Counted from the first letter of the stretch, positions 23,480-34,917 are shown. The stretch: DNA of 64,000 nucleotides from Cryptomeria japonica (GCF_030272615.1 NC_081415.1:626819740-626883739), one strand, 5' to 3'. Notes: generated by a model from the sequence alone, not told the origin. Translations and numbers: made by a program.

Positions 23480-24832
23480 TTAATTTGGAATAGGTGCACC
23501 TAACTCAGTAGGTAAGGTGCTTTCTTTATTTGACACAATTTCCTTCTTTTTCCAAATCATCTTTAATTTTTCTTTTATTTCTTTAGTTTCTTTTCTAGGT
23601 TGATCTCTGCAATCTCCAGCTAAGTGTCCTACTTTGTGACAATGAAAACATGCCATACCAGGACTTCTCCATGATCTTCGGTTGTTCATTCCAAAGCTTA
23701 TAAAATAGTTGGCACTTATATGTCCATATCTTCCACAACATTCACACCATATCCTTGTATTGTAATCCCATGGTACTGCAGAATACTGTCGGTAAGGATC
23801 TGTGTGAGTTCGGTAACCTCTAGCATTTGCTCGGTGTGCATACCACATATAGTTCTTTTGCTTAAGCCAACACTTCTTGGTACTATGTCCATATCTATTG
23901 CAGTTTTTACAAAACCCTTTGAATTTTGCCTTCTGATAATTGTTAACAGACTTCGTCCTACATTGATTAGATGTGTGACCATATTTATTGCAATTGTAAC
24001 AATAACCATTGGACTTAGTGACATATGGTTGCTTACCTTTTCTGATTTGGCATATGTTGGTAGTGTGACCTTGATTTCCACAGTAGTTGCAAATAGGCTT
24101 CTTTCTTTTGATGTTATTCTTGTTTCCAGCTTGCTTTGATGATTCTCCTCTCTCGGTAGTATGAATTCCTTTCTGGGTAGAGACTTTTCCTTTGTAACTG
24201 AGTCCTACATCTTTGTTGGGTCATCTTGTATTCAGTTGCTCATCTAACATTTTTTATGCTTCATAACTCTTCTTCGATGTTTCTTTGGATTTATTCTTTG
24301 TTTCAAGTTCATCAGTTAACTTTGATACTTCAAGTTTCAATGCTTGATTCTCATCATTCTTCAGAATTGCTTCATGATGTGCATAACCTAGTTGATGTGA
24401 TAGGTTTTTTTGAATTCTAGTTAACCTTGTGATTTCATCATTCTTATCAGATACTAAGACTTCAAGTTGTTGTTTCTCTCTCTATAGATCTCTTGCTTTA
24501 TCCTCAGCTGTCCTCAATGCATCAAGATTTTCAGTCATCTGTGTGCTGAAATGTTCATGTTCTCTTTTCATTGCTTTCAGTTGATCAGCTAGTGCTTTGT
24601 TTTTTTCTTTCAATAATCCAATCATTTCTTCAATCTCTTCAGATATACTATTCTCAGATGATGTCTCAATTTGTTCCACTAACTCTTGAGAGTCCTGCAA
24701 ATCATCAGATAATCTTGTTCTCACTTTCAGAGATTTTTGTATTTGTCTTTGCATGTCTGCAATCACTTGATTAGCATGATCCAGCTCTTCTTATAGATAC
24801 ACAATCCTCCGAGATTGTTTATAGCCTTCCAT
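23480..24832 (-). pseudogene. E3 coiled-coil protein with five CCHC zinc knuckles
   Basis: From MEGYKQSRR (24832) through a coiled coil (SDDLQDSQELVEQIE, LLKEKNKALADQLKAMK) to a C-terminal part with CNYCGNQGHTTNIC, CYNCNKYGHTSNQC, CKNCNRYGHSTKKC, CECCGRYGHISANY (last Cys lost) and CFHCHKVGHLAGDC. It ends after GAPIPN. Four stops interrupt the frame (near 24793, 24482, 24257 and 24222). It sits where gag belongs, right after the primer site, so it is probably an unusual Gag or nucleic-acid-binding protein. Typical copia Gag has one knuckle; five in a row is unusual. It is much like the C-terminal nucleocapsid region in role (inference). Confidence 0.7.
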
Positions 24833-24879
24833 TGATAAGATCTTTCTCTTTAGGTAGTCAAACCCTTTTCCAAGATTCA

Positions 24880-24892
24880 AGCTCTGATACCA
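24880..24892 (-). other. E3 primer-binding site (initiator tRNA-Met type)
   Basis: On the minus strand TGGTATCAGAGCT, two bases after the LTR end CCTAACA. This is the common plant copia iMet site. Confidence 0.88.
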
Positions 24893-24894
24893 AT

Positions 24895-25995
24895 TGTTAG
24901 GCCCAATATGGAAAGCTAATGTACTGAGAGGGGAGGGATGAATCAGTACTCTAAAAGTTTTCTTCAATAATAACTTTATTGTTATGCATAAACCAAATAA
25001 TGCAGTAACATAATATAAAGCTAAAACAAATAGATAACAATCATACATGATTCACTCCATAACACATATATTTTGGTTACGCACAAACTCTTGGTTAGAG
25101 AGAAAAACTACGGTGGGGATGGTTAGAGCTAAATGTTTAGCTATTTCTGATAGCTTACCCTGTTAGGAGTAACAATATCTATTAGATCTACCTTGCTAAA
25201 GGATTTTACAACACTTCATCTAAATGCTGCACCTGGTTAGAGGCTTTACAATTTATAGACTTGATTAGAGTCTTTTACCCTGTTAAAGGTTTCTCTTACA
25301 ACTTCAAAATATTACAATAAAATTATTACAAATATCTGCAACTTTACATCTGGAATGTTATAGTAGATTCTATGTGCTCAGAATAAGATTGCCTTGCTTA
25401 TAGCATACCTCGGTAACCCATATAGTAACTCGGTAAACCCTTCTGTTTACTCTGTTCTTCGACTGTTCTCTGAAAACCTTCTCGGTGACCTTTATGTCTC
25501 TGTAACAGTATTCTTACACTCATGCACACACCTCTTTAACTCTTAACTCATGTTGTATAAATAGATCTCTTATGACGGTGATCCTTTCATTGATTCGATC
25601 TTACAAACACGATTTATTGAATGAATAACCATGCCAATTATTTCATTGGTTAAATGACATCAAAATCATACACAATCTTTAAGTGCAATTTCCAATGTGA
25701 TAACGGTTAGATGTGCCTCGATCTTGTAACACATTTTCATATGCATGTACAGGTTCAATGAATCTGGTAACACATTTCACTCGGTGTATATCAACTCGGT
25801 GTGTCATCTTTGCTGCTCGATAGACATGTAAAGATACTCGGTAGATAGCTCGATTTATACTGCATTCTGTGACTGCTTTCTTCTATAACCGACTAGACTG
25901 TGCATATCGATTGAATATCTCAGTAATAGATAACCGACTAGAGTATATAGTATAACTTTGACATAAAACTAATGGCAATATGATAAGTAGTAACA
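24895..25995 (-). repeat. E3 5' LTR
   Basis: 1,101 bp pairing with 5009-6135. Its right neighbour is the second GTTGG target-site copy, followed by E2 gag. Confidence 0.92.
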
Positions 25996-26159
25996 GTTGG
26001 AGCAGTCTGACCAGCTACAGCAGCAGTATAACCATTCTTTGTAACTTCCTAGATGTCTTTACCAATGCAATTCAGATGTGTCTCTATCCTAATCTTCCAT
26101 ATCTCATAGTTGGTTCCATCAAGTTTAGGACTGTCCTTCCTAAAATCATTAGTAGTCAT
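25996..26159 (-). pseudogene. N-terminus of E2 copia gag
   Basis: Starts MTTNDFRKDSPKLDGTNYE and continues WKIRIETHLN, the usual plant copia Gag beginning (FDGTNYxxWK). The frame stops at the E3 insertion (AGQTAPT), and the same protein resumes at 5008 with TLAKDEEND. This join proves that E3 landed in E2. Confidence 0.9.
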
Positions 26160-26200
26160 TAGATCTCCTCAAGTTGTTAAACTTTTGCAAAAGAGGACTA

Positions 26201-26213
26201 AGCTCTGATACCA
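26201..26213 (-). other. E2 primer-binding site (initiator tRNA-Met type)
   Basis: TGGTATCAGAGCT on the minus strand, two bases from the LTR end CCTAACA and 42 bp ahead of the gag ATG. Confidence 0.9.
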
Positions 26214-26215
26214 AT

Positions 26216-27317
26216 TGTTAGGTCCCGGAGACAACTAAGAGGGGGTGGGGGGGGGTGTGAATCAATTGTCTAATAAATTCAAATAAAAAACCATTAAACC
26301 AACTTAATGCTTAATATCGGTAAACCAGTTAAGTATGTCAGTAGACAGTGTTACCAGTAAATTTCTATACCGGTAAAGATTAATGCATGAAACATAAACA
26401 TAAAGTCATCCACAACACACAACACCAATATTTGTACGTGGAAACCCTGTAAGGGGAAAAACCACGTTGGGAAACCTTACCCACAATCAGATGATACTAC
26501 TGCAGATAGTAAGTGTACATAAATGGGGTCTGCACATGCAGAAAGGCCAACAGCCTAGAGCTCACTGCTCAATCACAAAATGGGAGTCACATTGACTACA
26601 GTTGGATGGCTAAATCCAATAAGAATGTACTACACAAAAAAGCATCTTCATATGCTGGATTCAGTACCGGTGTAATGCTGATATGCTTCTACAAAAAACC
26701 TAGCTTCACCTTCAAATGATGTCTTCATGTATACCTCTGCTTAATCTTGCATATACCTTCTCACAATCCTTTTTCTTGCATTCCACATTCGATCTTACAA
26801 ATAAGATCTTACATTTATACCATAACCTAAGACCAATTTTAGTAGGTCGGCTCTAAAAGATATTACAATAAAAACATTTTATAAACAATATAATATCTTA
26901 TGCAATAATCGATTGAACATGTCGGCTTAATGCATTTACAACAATAATAAATCATCTCCATAGCATGCCATGCTGATCTGGAAAAGATAAACCTACCGGT
27001 ATAACCCTAGGTAACCCTGGACCTATTTGCCGATAAAAGCAAATATGTAAATATGAATATACCAATGATTAATTCTTCAAAACAAAGTGTCCACATGATG
27101 TCTTCGACATTACCAAGTGTCTTCGACATTACCAAGTGTCTTCCAAGTGTCGGTGATCATTATATCCTGCCGGTGAACATTATATCCTGCCTGTGAACCA
27201 TATACCAGTAATTGTGCAATAGTTACTTGCTTGTCAGTGAATGCTGCTGGATCTCCAAAGTGCTAGTGTTTTAGTAGGTGTTGACATCAATGACAAAACC
27301 ATACCAAAATACCAACA
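26216..27317 (-). repeat. E2 5' LTR
   Basis: 1,102 bp. In plus-strand reading it starts TGTTAGGTCCCGGAGACAAC and ends ATACCAACA. Near its left end is a G-rich tract (26231-26257), the usual R/U5 end of this copia group. The partner LTR is outside the window. The 5 bp to the right, ATAAA, would be the target duplication. Confidence 0.85.
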
Positions 27318-27536
27318 ATAAATATTTGAAAAAATCTGGTATTGCATGCTAGGACCAAGCATATTGAGCTTAAGTATCATTTCTTGAGAGAAAAGGTTCA
27401 GAATAAAGAGGTTGTGTTAGAACATGGTTCCAGTAAGGAGCAACTAGCAGACATATTCACTAAGCCCTTACCGAAGACTACATTTATCTATTTGAGAGGT
27501 GCATTAGGGGTTCTACCCCTTCATGAAGTAAATTAA
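27318..27536 (+). pseudogene. C-terminus of copia RNase H (E1)
   Basis: Reads NI-stop-KN then LHARTKHIELKYHFLRE and EQLADIFTKPLPK, ending LHEVN. The HARTKHIE and ADIFTKPL motifs are diagnostic for the copia RNase H end. The part before 27318 was displaced by E2. Confidence 0.9.
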
Positions 27537-27864
27537 AGATGTGTGCTCCACATCAGTCAGGTACTATCATGTTAGATCTTACAAGATTGATGTGTTAATA
27601 GATGCTACTCCATAGGGGGAGTAGCATAGTGGAGCCCGGAAGCTTGTGCCTCCACTTTGGCATTGTTGTCAAAGGGGGAGAAGATATATGTTTGAAGGTC
27701 AATATGCAAAGGGGAGATGAAATAAGTGGTGTGAGAAGTGATTGAGCAAAGTGCACACTGACCAGTCCAGGTGGTGGTGGTGATCTTTTAAGTTGAACTG
27801 GTATATGTTATTGAGAATGGTGTAGATACTAAGCAATGATACACTGAGTATTGCCATCAATGCC

Positions 27865-27876
27865 AAAGGGGGAGAT
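27865..27876 (+). other. E1 polypurine tract
   Basis: AAAGGGGGAGAT immediately before the LTR start TGTTGGCATATG. A similar AAAGGGGGAGAA occurs at 27672, about 205 bp upstream. Confidence 0.8.
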
Positions 27877-29253
27877 TGTTGGCATATGATGAAGTTGTGA
27901 TAATGCATGTTGTCATTGATGTCAATAAGTGCTCAAGTAGGTGAACTGGTATGAAGATCATAAGCGGTTATGGTCAATCAGGATGGAGTGGACCGGTGTT
28001 GGGGTTCACTAATTGTGACTATCAGTTGGTAGTCTCGGTTTAGCTCTAGGGTTACTAGTTTGGCTTGTGTGGTGCAACCGATGATGTTTTGTGACCAGTT
28101 AGTTAAGGAATAAGGATAAGGGTCGAGATACCACGTCAGCTATTTGCACATGAAGGATTTCTTTGTGATTCTTGCACGTGAAGATTGAATGCATTGAATG
28201 CCTACCTCAGGAATGAACATTTTTCTTAGCGGTGTGTGAAGAGCGCGTGATGGGTTACTGATTTTCAGATGCGGTGAAGATTGGATGATGCAGAATGTCT
28301 TGAGATCTATTTTAGATCATTTCATTCTATGTAATGTGCTTGGATGGTTAGGATTGGACCGCTTGTAAGTGTAAACTTGAAATATTTAGGGTTTACGGTT
28401 TATGCTACCAATCTGTTGTTGTCTATAAGTTTGATGAGTTTTGTTATTGTAGTGGTTGGCAAAAGTTGTATTTGTGTCCACATGTTGGAGATTTGATACT
28501 TGCCAAACTAGAGTGAGGAATCTATCGAGTGTGATTGCAGAAGAGAGGAACTAAAAAGGATCTGCCTTAGCAAGAATTGTTATCAAATCGGTGTTTTACC
28601 TGTTGTCTTCTAATCATTTCAACAGAAGGTAAATACCTTGACCAGGTAGCTTTAATAGGATTTGTTGTAAATCCTCTAACCAAGTGGTTCAAGGTTATTG
28701 AGTTATTTAAATCTTGTAGCGAGGTAACTCCTAACAAGGTTTCAACCTTTAACAGGGTATATAGCCATCCCTTAACAGGGTGATCCCTAATAGGACCGGT
28801 TCCTAACAGGACCTTTATTGTAAAGTCTTTAACTGAAATAGGCTCCTAATAGAGTGGACTTCAAAAGAGTTCACAAACAGCTTGTGGGTATTCATTCCCA
28901 CTGTGGTTTTTTTCATTTGGGTTTCCACATGAAAAATCTGTGTGTTATGGGTTGTGAGGTTTTCATGTGATGATTGTGTGGTTTTGATTAAGTTAGATAT
29001 GTATGCATTGTTAAATGGTTGTGGTATTATTGGTACAACTCATGGATGATTATATAAAAAAAGAAGTTATCAAGGTTTGAGATCTATTGAATATTGTTTG
29101 AAGTATTTTTGTTTAACCGGTATAGCTATGGTCAAGTTCAGTGGTGAAGACAACCGGCCAACTGTGTTTTGATATGACAAAGTGTTGAAGCAGTTTTTTT
29201 TTGTGTACGGATTCACCCCCCCCCCCCCCCCCCTCTCAGTACCAGTTAGGACC
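27877..29253 (+). repeat. E1 3' LTR, truncated
   Basis: Starts TGTTGGCATATGATG. It ends shortly after an 18-C run (29216-29233) and CTCTCAGTACCAG, where other copia LTRs here have only about 25 bp left. From 29254 sequence belongs to E5. The C-run length may vary between assemblies. Confidence 0.7.
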
Positions 29254-29660
29254 TTATTATTTCATCATTATTCATCATGTAGAACAATATCCAAAGACTC
29301 ACATATCTCCTCAAAATATAAAGAGACCTCTTCCAAGTGTTGTACAAAAGTATCTACAATCATGTCAACCTCTAAAGAATGATCATATAGAGAATGCACA
29401 AGAGGGTCAAAGTGTTCCCTCGCAACAATCTAAGAAGGATCATCTTCATCAAAGAGAAGATGAATTTCATCAATGATGTCTCCCAAATCTGCAATGTAGG
29501 ACTCCACAAACAAACCTGCAATGTCTATCAAGTAGTCATCTCATGAAACTGAAGCTGGAAGACATCAAATATTTTGTTGCATTGAATCACAAGAAGGCAA
29601 AATTGTCGCACTAGCTGCATCATCATGTGCAATAGGTGGTGTGATATCAATAGGATGAGA

Positions 29661-31123
29661 TTAAATAGAAGGCTCAAGAACGGGGTCACATGTGAGAATC
29701 CCCATGTTCACATACCCAAATTTCTCCTCAAAATTTGAATCATCAACATAGGAAGATTCAACCTCATCAATAGGACCAAAATGTGAAAAAGAGTAAAATC
29801 GAGATGCATGATCAACCACCCCAGTCACCATGATAGCTCTAGTCTCCAAGTCTCTAATGATAACTGAATTAGGTGCGAACTCCATAGTTTCCTACTTGCC
29901 CCATGTGTGATTTGATAGATGGAAAGAAGATTGTTTGTCAAGTGGGGTACACACAACACATCATTGAAGGAGTTATCCCCAATGGAAATAGATCCTTTCC
30001 CAATCACATCCATGTATGTATGATTTCCCATAAAAATATTTGGCATGTGGCAAGGCTCAAATGAAGAGAACATAGACTGTGAAGATGCCATATGATGAGA
30101 AGCCCCTAAATCTAGAAGCCATGTCCCTGAATCATGACTTGTAGTAGCGAAAAGAGCTTGTCCCTTTCCTTTATCTGTCCCAAAAAAGTGATCCTTTCCT
30201 TTATCCTTGGAAGAAGAAGTATATGTAGACATTCTAGAAGGTAGGTTGATTTTGTTCTTCTCAAGAAGATTCTTCAACTCATCAATATCCTTCTTGTAAC
30301 AATGATGTTCATCATGTCCTGACTTCTTGCAATATGCACAAAAAAGATTGTCCTTATATGATTTCCTCTTAGGTGAGAATGGTGAATTACCTTGTTGTGG
30401 AAAGGATGATTATGCTCCATCTTGTTGTGGTTTTGACTTAGGTTGATTTTGATTCTTGCCTTTTCCTTGATTGCTTTGATTCCCTTTATCAGCCACCAAA
30501 TCTTGTGATTTTGAAGATTTGAGAATCCCCATCTTGGTCAAATTAGATTTCTCAAGTATCAACATCTCCGTAAATGAATCAAATGAGGGAGAAGTGTATG
30601 CGGAACCTTGAGCTAACCTATGGGTATAAAAGCTAGATACAAAGGTTGCATACTTTGAATGAAGCTTGTCCAACAAGTTATAAACCAATTGATCATCCTT
30701 TTTGTCAATTCCACAATCCTTTAGCTTTGCTCTTAGCTCAATTGCTTTTGTGACATAATCTTGGATTTTATCAAAATCCTTGGGATCCAAAGTTGTGAGT
30801 TCACTATCAAGCTTGTAGCGCTTAATCTCATCAACTTGACCATACAATTTCTCATAAATATCCCAAGCCTCTTTAATTATAGTACACTTATTGATGTGAA
30901 AAATGAGGTCATCTAATACATACTTTCTAAGAGTTCCAAGTGCCATAGCATTCTTAGTAATTCATTCAATTTGAGCATTACGATCAGCCTTAGGATCAGG
31001 TGGTGTTGTTATAGTTTCATTCACATAATGAATGAGTCATTTTTCCATTAGTTTACTCCATGCCTTTATCTTCGATGAAGCATAATTATGAGGAGTTAAA
31101 GGTGAAAAGTTAGGAGAACCCAT
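29661..31123 (-). pseudogene. copia gag and protease (E5)
   Basis: Starts MGSPNFSPLTPHNYASSKIK and continues through a UBN2-type Gag (KEAWDIYEKLYG, LVYNLLDKLHSKYATFV), a basic linker and a CCHC knuckle CAYCKKSGHDEHHC. A protease region follows with WLLDLGASHHMAS (active-site D-x-G as DLG) and LCVPHLTNNLLS. Stops after SKLMEK and NAQIE look like TGG to TGA changes. There is a stop near 30410, and a frameshift near 29880 leads to EFAPNSVIIRDLETR. Left of 29661 the sequence is still vaguely coding but too decayed to read. Confidence 0.85.
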
Positions 31124-31944
31124 AGCACCAAAATGAAAAAACACAAGATAGAGAGAGTCACATCACACAAGACACCCCCCCAAATTACTCAATCAAGAAA
31201 CCCCCCCCCCAAAATGGTGATTTGGCACTTTATACTTAGTGCATATACAATGGGCCACTTACAAAAAAAGGCAAGGTGGACTTCTGATTTCAACTTTACA
31301 ACTTCTCAAAATGAGATATAAGAGACTTCAACAAATACTGCTAGTGATCTAAACTGAGATCCAAGCTAAATACAAGTACCAAATAGGCCAAAAAATGACT
31401 AAATATTGAAAGTGCAATTTCTACTCAAAATCATTGCAAACTAATGGCAGATTATGAAAGTAGACAAAAAATTATGCACTTTCAAAAAAAATTGGCACCT
31501 GAAAAGGTGTCCATATGAGCCCAAACGAAGCCTCCAAAGTTGTAAAAATTGGGATTTCACGATTTCAGAAAAACCTGTATCCAAAAATTAGAAAATTTTT
31601 GCACCACTGTACAGATCACGAAATTCTACCCCAAAACAAAAAAACTTTCTCCAAAAAAGGAGTCTGGATGAGTGAGATATCACTATTTGAAAATTGCCTG
31701 CAAAATTATAATTTTTGGAAAATTTACATTGCAGCTTCAAATTTCAAATGCCTCTAGATTTGGCCTTCGAAGTCCGATTTGGATGAAACAAAAGGAAAAA
31801 CTGACTTTCTTGAACGTCCTCAATCCAATGGTGACCTCAGATTTGACCTATCAAGCTTCAATAATAACCTGCTAGAAAGCTCCAAAATGCAAACCCCAAA
31901 TAACATCAAATTTCTCTCAATTAGCAAACCAATGGCACTCTAAT
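31124..31944 (-). other. E5 leader
   Basis: Noncoding leader between primer site and gag, with C-runs near 31170 and 31200. It contains AC-rich wording but no supported gene. Confidence 0.5.
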
Positions 31945-31957
31945 GGCTTTGATACCA
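31945..31957 (-). other. E5 primer-binding site
   Basis: TGGTATCAAAGCC on the minus strand, directly against the LTR end. It is a variant of the iMet-type site with one change from TGGTATCAGAGC. Confidence 0.8.
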
Positions 31958-32419
31958 TGTGAGATTTTGCCAAGATCTAAAGGAAATGGAAAGCACAAAT
32001 AAGAGAGAACAAAATGTATGATAGGAATAAACTGTATTCTATCAAGATAAAATATTGATCAACTGGATCATCAATCATTACATACAATGAATATGAGCCT
32101 GCTTATATAGGCAAGGCTATATGGATATGTGAGCACACAAACATGACATGTGGCTCAATAAGAAAAAAGGGTAGGTAGTAAATAGGTGTGGTAGGTAGGA
32201 GAAATAATATAATATTTCACATGAGGTGGATCACCCACCGAAGGTGGAATGTAATAACAAGATAAGACCACAAAAGGTGGAATTTCTCCTACACACACTA
32301 TCACAATGTGGCACAAACACCCAAGTGTCTCATACCCAAACTAGTATGATATGCATGTACCTAAGTAAACTTAAGTAAGGTGTAATAATATCCAACATGA
32401 ATAATTAATTACACCAACA
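31958..32419 (-). repeat. E5 5' LTR
   Basis: 462 bp. In plus-strand reading it starts TGTGAGATTTTGCC and ends ACACCAACA. TATATAAG on the minus strand near 32100-32108 is a plausible TATA box. Confidence 0.8.
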
Positions 32420-32885
32420 ATCATTAATGTTGTAGGATCTTGTTGGGTTGCTTTGAGATCTTCCTTTGTCAAATTATGTCATATTTCATCCAGGGAAGGC
32501 ATCTTGTTCAGGTTTTTAGACATTGTTGTGGGTGTGTAACCCCGTTTTTGTTATTGTGTGGATAGATCCATATTCCATGTTGGGTTGACCAAGGGGTCAT
32601 TGTTAGGATCCATTTGATTTTTTGCCTTTTGAGCACGCGTTAATGGCATGAATATTGCTTTGTAGTGATCTTGACTCTCTAAGATATGTATGCAAGACCT
32701 TTTTAAATGCAACTACTTATGCTTCTATGACTTCCTAAATGCAAACAATGTGATCTATGAATGAAGGCTTGCTATCTAGGATTTTGAAATTCGGACACGA
32801 GATTTTCAGCGTATTGTCGGAAAGCTTCAAACTCAGTCTCTTCTTTAATTCGGTTTTCGAGGTCTATGTCTATTTGTACTGATTT

Positions 32886-33446
32886 TCAAACTTCTTCATC
32901 TATGATAGCCTGGACTATGTCGTATTGTTTTTGATCAATTATTAATTCCTCAGCAAGGGTATTTAAACTATTAATTATTTCTAATTGAATGTTGTTTGCC
33001 CCAAGATTTGGTTGTTCAAATGGGAATTGATCATTTCCTTTTAGACCCATGCATTGAAGATTACTATGCAAACAATGCAGACTCCAAAAATGAATGAATG
33101 ATACCTAAAATGATGGACACTTTTTCTTTTTCTAACACGGTTTGAGGAATGTTGATATGGTCTTCTCTACCAATTGTCTAATGGCTTCTTTTTCAGCTGC
33201 TCTTTGTATCTTTTTCCTTAGTTTCTCATCAAGGCGAACAAACTTTCGGATTTTATCATCTATGACGGCCTCAACTGTATCATATTGGGCATGATTGATT
33301 CTTACTTCCCAAGCGAGGTTATCTAAACCACCAATTATTTTTAATTGGCCAGTGTTTGGTCCAAGATTTGGTTGTTTGAATGGGAATTCTCCATCTCCTT
33401 TAATACCCATGGACTTAAGTATGATTCCTATAGTCGAACGTGACAC
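32886..33446 (-). pseudogene. Gag-N-like frames of E6 with a duplicated module
   Basis: The first frame (33446-33132, 104 codons) has GEFPFKQPNLGPNTGQLKII, then YDTVEAVIDDKIRKF and a helical KKIQRAAEKEAIRQLVEKT. The second (33071-32886, 61 codons) repeats the module as DQFPFEQPNLGANNIQLEII and YDIVQAIIDEEV. So a unit of about 50 residues is duplicated with a spacing of roughly 390 bp. It sits where gag begins in E7. The helical tail suggests a coiled coil. Function is not recognised. The pieces may be exons or remains of one protein. Confidence 0.45.
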
Positions 33447-34226
33447 TAATCTTGAGGTACTTTGGTGAAATGACTTGTGTGAGGACTTTGTGTGATGATT
33501 CTAATGGAACTTCTACATGAATTAAATACCTAGGACCTGTGATCACTTGAAAGTAACATTTTCATCAATTTTGAATTTGTCCAAAAGGTTTGGTTTTGAC
33601 GTTGGTTTTGTTGTTGGCACTTGTTTTTTTTCTTGTTGAACACTGAAACTTTTGACTTTGTTTTGATTTGTATCTTCCAATGTTTTGAATTTGTTGAAGT
33701 ATATAAAAGGACACAACAGTCACATCAAAAATAATAAAACTATGAATATAGAAATTGTTTAGGAAAGTTTTTCAGATTTCCATGAATGTTGGAATCTTTT
33801 TCAAGACCCCATTTTGTTTTCATTGTATTTGGATAATTTGATATCAGATAGACTCTCCTAATGTCAAAAGGTCACAAGTATTATCACAGCCCACATCTTG
33901 ATACTCTGTCAACTCAAACAGTCATGTCACACCCTAGGGTGCGCCCATTTTTTTGCCTTTTTCTGGAAATTAGATCAAAGAAGATTTCTCCTTAATTGGT
34001 CTGTTATCCTGTGAGATTTATGGTGAGTCTCTTGGGAGCAAATTCTTCCTCACCCTTGCACTATGATAAAACAAGTGTCTAGTTATTGACTTGTCTTGGC
34101 TTTTAATTTCTATGGTGTTTAGACAGGGTTTCATTCAAGTGGTCACAATTAGTAGCGTTTTACACTGTGTTGAGGGAAGTCTCCCACTCTATAGAGGTTA
34201 CGCTCTACAAATTTTAATGTACTGTA

Positions 34227-34358
34227 TAGGCATTGATGGAGGCATAACATCGTTGTGACAGCATGTAACATAGGCATTGATGGAGGCATAACATCGTTGT
34301 GACAGCATGTAACATAGGCATTGATGGAGGCATAACATCGTTGTGACAGCATGTAACA
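34227..34358 (-). repeat. Three identical 44-bp repeats
   Basis: Units start at 34227, 34271 and 34315, each beginning TAGGCATTGATGGAGGCATA and containing ACATCGTTGTGACAGC. I see no difference between copies, so the amplification is recent or an assembly effect. Confidence 0.92.
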
Positions 34359-34394
34359 CTCGTCGCATATGATTTTCATCACATACACATTTTA

Positions 34395-34600
34395 TTATAG
34401 TGGCTTGGATTACTTGGCTTTAGTCATTGGACACTTAGGTCATTCCCCTCTCACCGACCTTAATGGCACCCTAAGGGCAACTCGGGAGGGCAGGCCTTCT
34501 AAAGGATTTAATTGCAAAAAATAAAGGAAAGCATGAATGAAGAGAGTCTATTTTTTTGATCACCCATTGAAGGGGAGAGCATAATACCTATCTCCTCGAA
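34395..34600 (-). other. Conserved leader block of E6
   Basis: Reverse of the E4/E7 block. On the minus strand: TATGCTCTCCCCTTCAATGG, GTGATCA, GGCCTGCCCTCCCGAG, AATGACCTAAG, then CCACTATA. The order agrees with 12512-12715 and 38083-38262. Confidence 0.7.
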
Positions 34601-34917
34601 GACACAAAAAACAAAGTTCTTTTTATCCCTTCATTGCAATGATTTTCTATTCTAAGTGGAGATGTTGCTCCACACAGACATGGTGTTCATTTTAACCAGC
34701 ATAGCAATGATGAAATTTGTTTTGTTATTTTATTAAAGAAGAACCAAAAAGAAGTGTTTCTAGGCCACCCCTATAGAAAAATAATAATGTTAGTCAACAC
34801 ACGGTCGACTATCTAGCCTAATTTTCAGGTTATAGAGTTCTGTCTTTTCATAGACAGAAATATATCCTGGTAAAAACCAGAACTGTAACAAAATAGAAAA
34901 TAAAAAATTGAATCTAT

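Larger units (their letters stand above)
5009..25995 (-). mobile_element. E3: non-autonomous copia-like LTR element (LARD-like)
   Basis: Two LTRs, 5009-6135 and 24895-25995, both start TGTTAGGCCCAAT and end GTAGTAACA in plus-strand reading. Both flanks carry GTTGG (5004-5008 and 25996-26000), a 5-bp target duplication inside E2 gag. An iMet primer site adjoins the right LTR and a polypurine tract adjoins the left, so the element reads on the minus strand. Removing the E4 insertion gives about 7.97 kb. The internal part has no protease, integrase or RT. It holds a coiled-coil/zinc-knuckle frame and a long gene-like frame. LTR termini and primer site resemble E2, so an E2-type copia is a likely helper (inference). 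Confidence 0.9.
1263..27317 (-). mobile_element. E2: Ty1/copia element, minus strand, split by nested insertions
   Basis: Read right to left: 5' LTR (26216-27317), iMet primer-binding site (26201-26213), gag start (26159), gag interrupted at 25996 by E3, gag resuming at 5008, then protease, integrase, RT and most of RNase H down to 1263. There E0 cuts it, so the C-terminus and 3' LTR are outside the window. The right LTR abuts a plus-strand copia tail (E1) at 27318, so E2 appears to have inserted into the RNase H region of E1. The order gag-PR-INT-RT-RH identifies Ty1/copia. Confidence 0.88.
27318..29253 (+). mobile_element. E1: plus-strand copia 3' fragment
   Basis: RNase H tail, spacer, polypurine tract and a 3' LTR truncated near 29253 after its poly-C end. 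The rest of the element would lie left of E2 outside the window. It is similar to E2 in protein and LTR wording (GTCATTGATGTCAA), so it belongs to the same broad copia group in opposite orientation. Confidence 0.8.
29254..32419 (-). mobile_element. E5: minus-strand copia fragment (5' LTR, gag, protease)
   Basis: 5' LTR 31958-32419, primer site, leader and gag-protease. The left end is cut at the E1 junction, so integrase, RT and the 3' LTR are missing. The LTR (462 bp) and Gag differ clearly from E2, so it is another copia lineage. The 5 bp right of the LTR are ATCAT. Confidence 0.8.

Noticed and set aside
29201-29476. Plus-strand 91-codon frame across the E1/E5 junction
   Set aside because: It begins in the poly-C end of an LTR and runs antisense to decayed E5 sequence, so it is not a gene.
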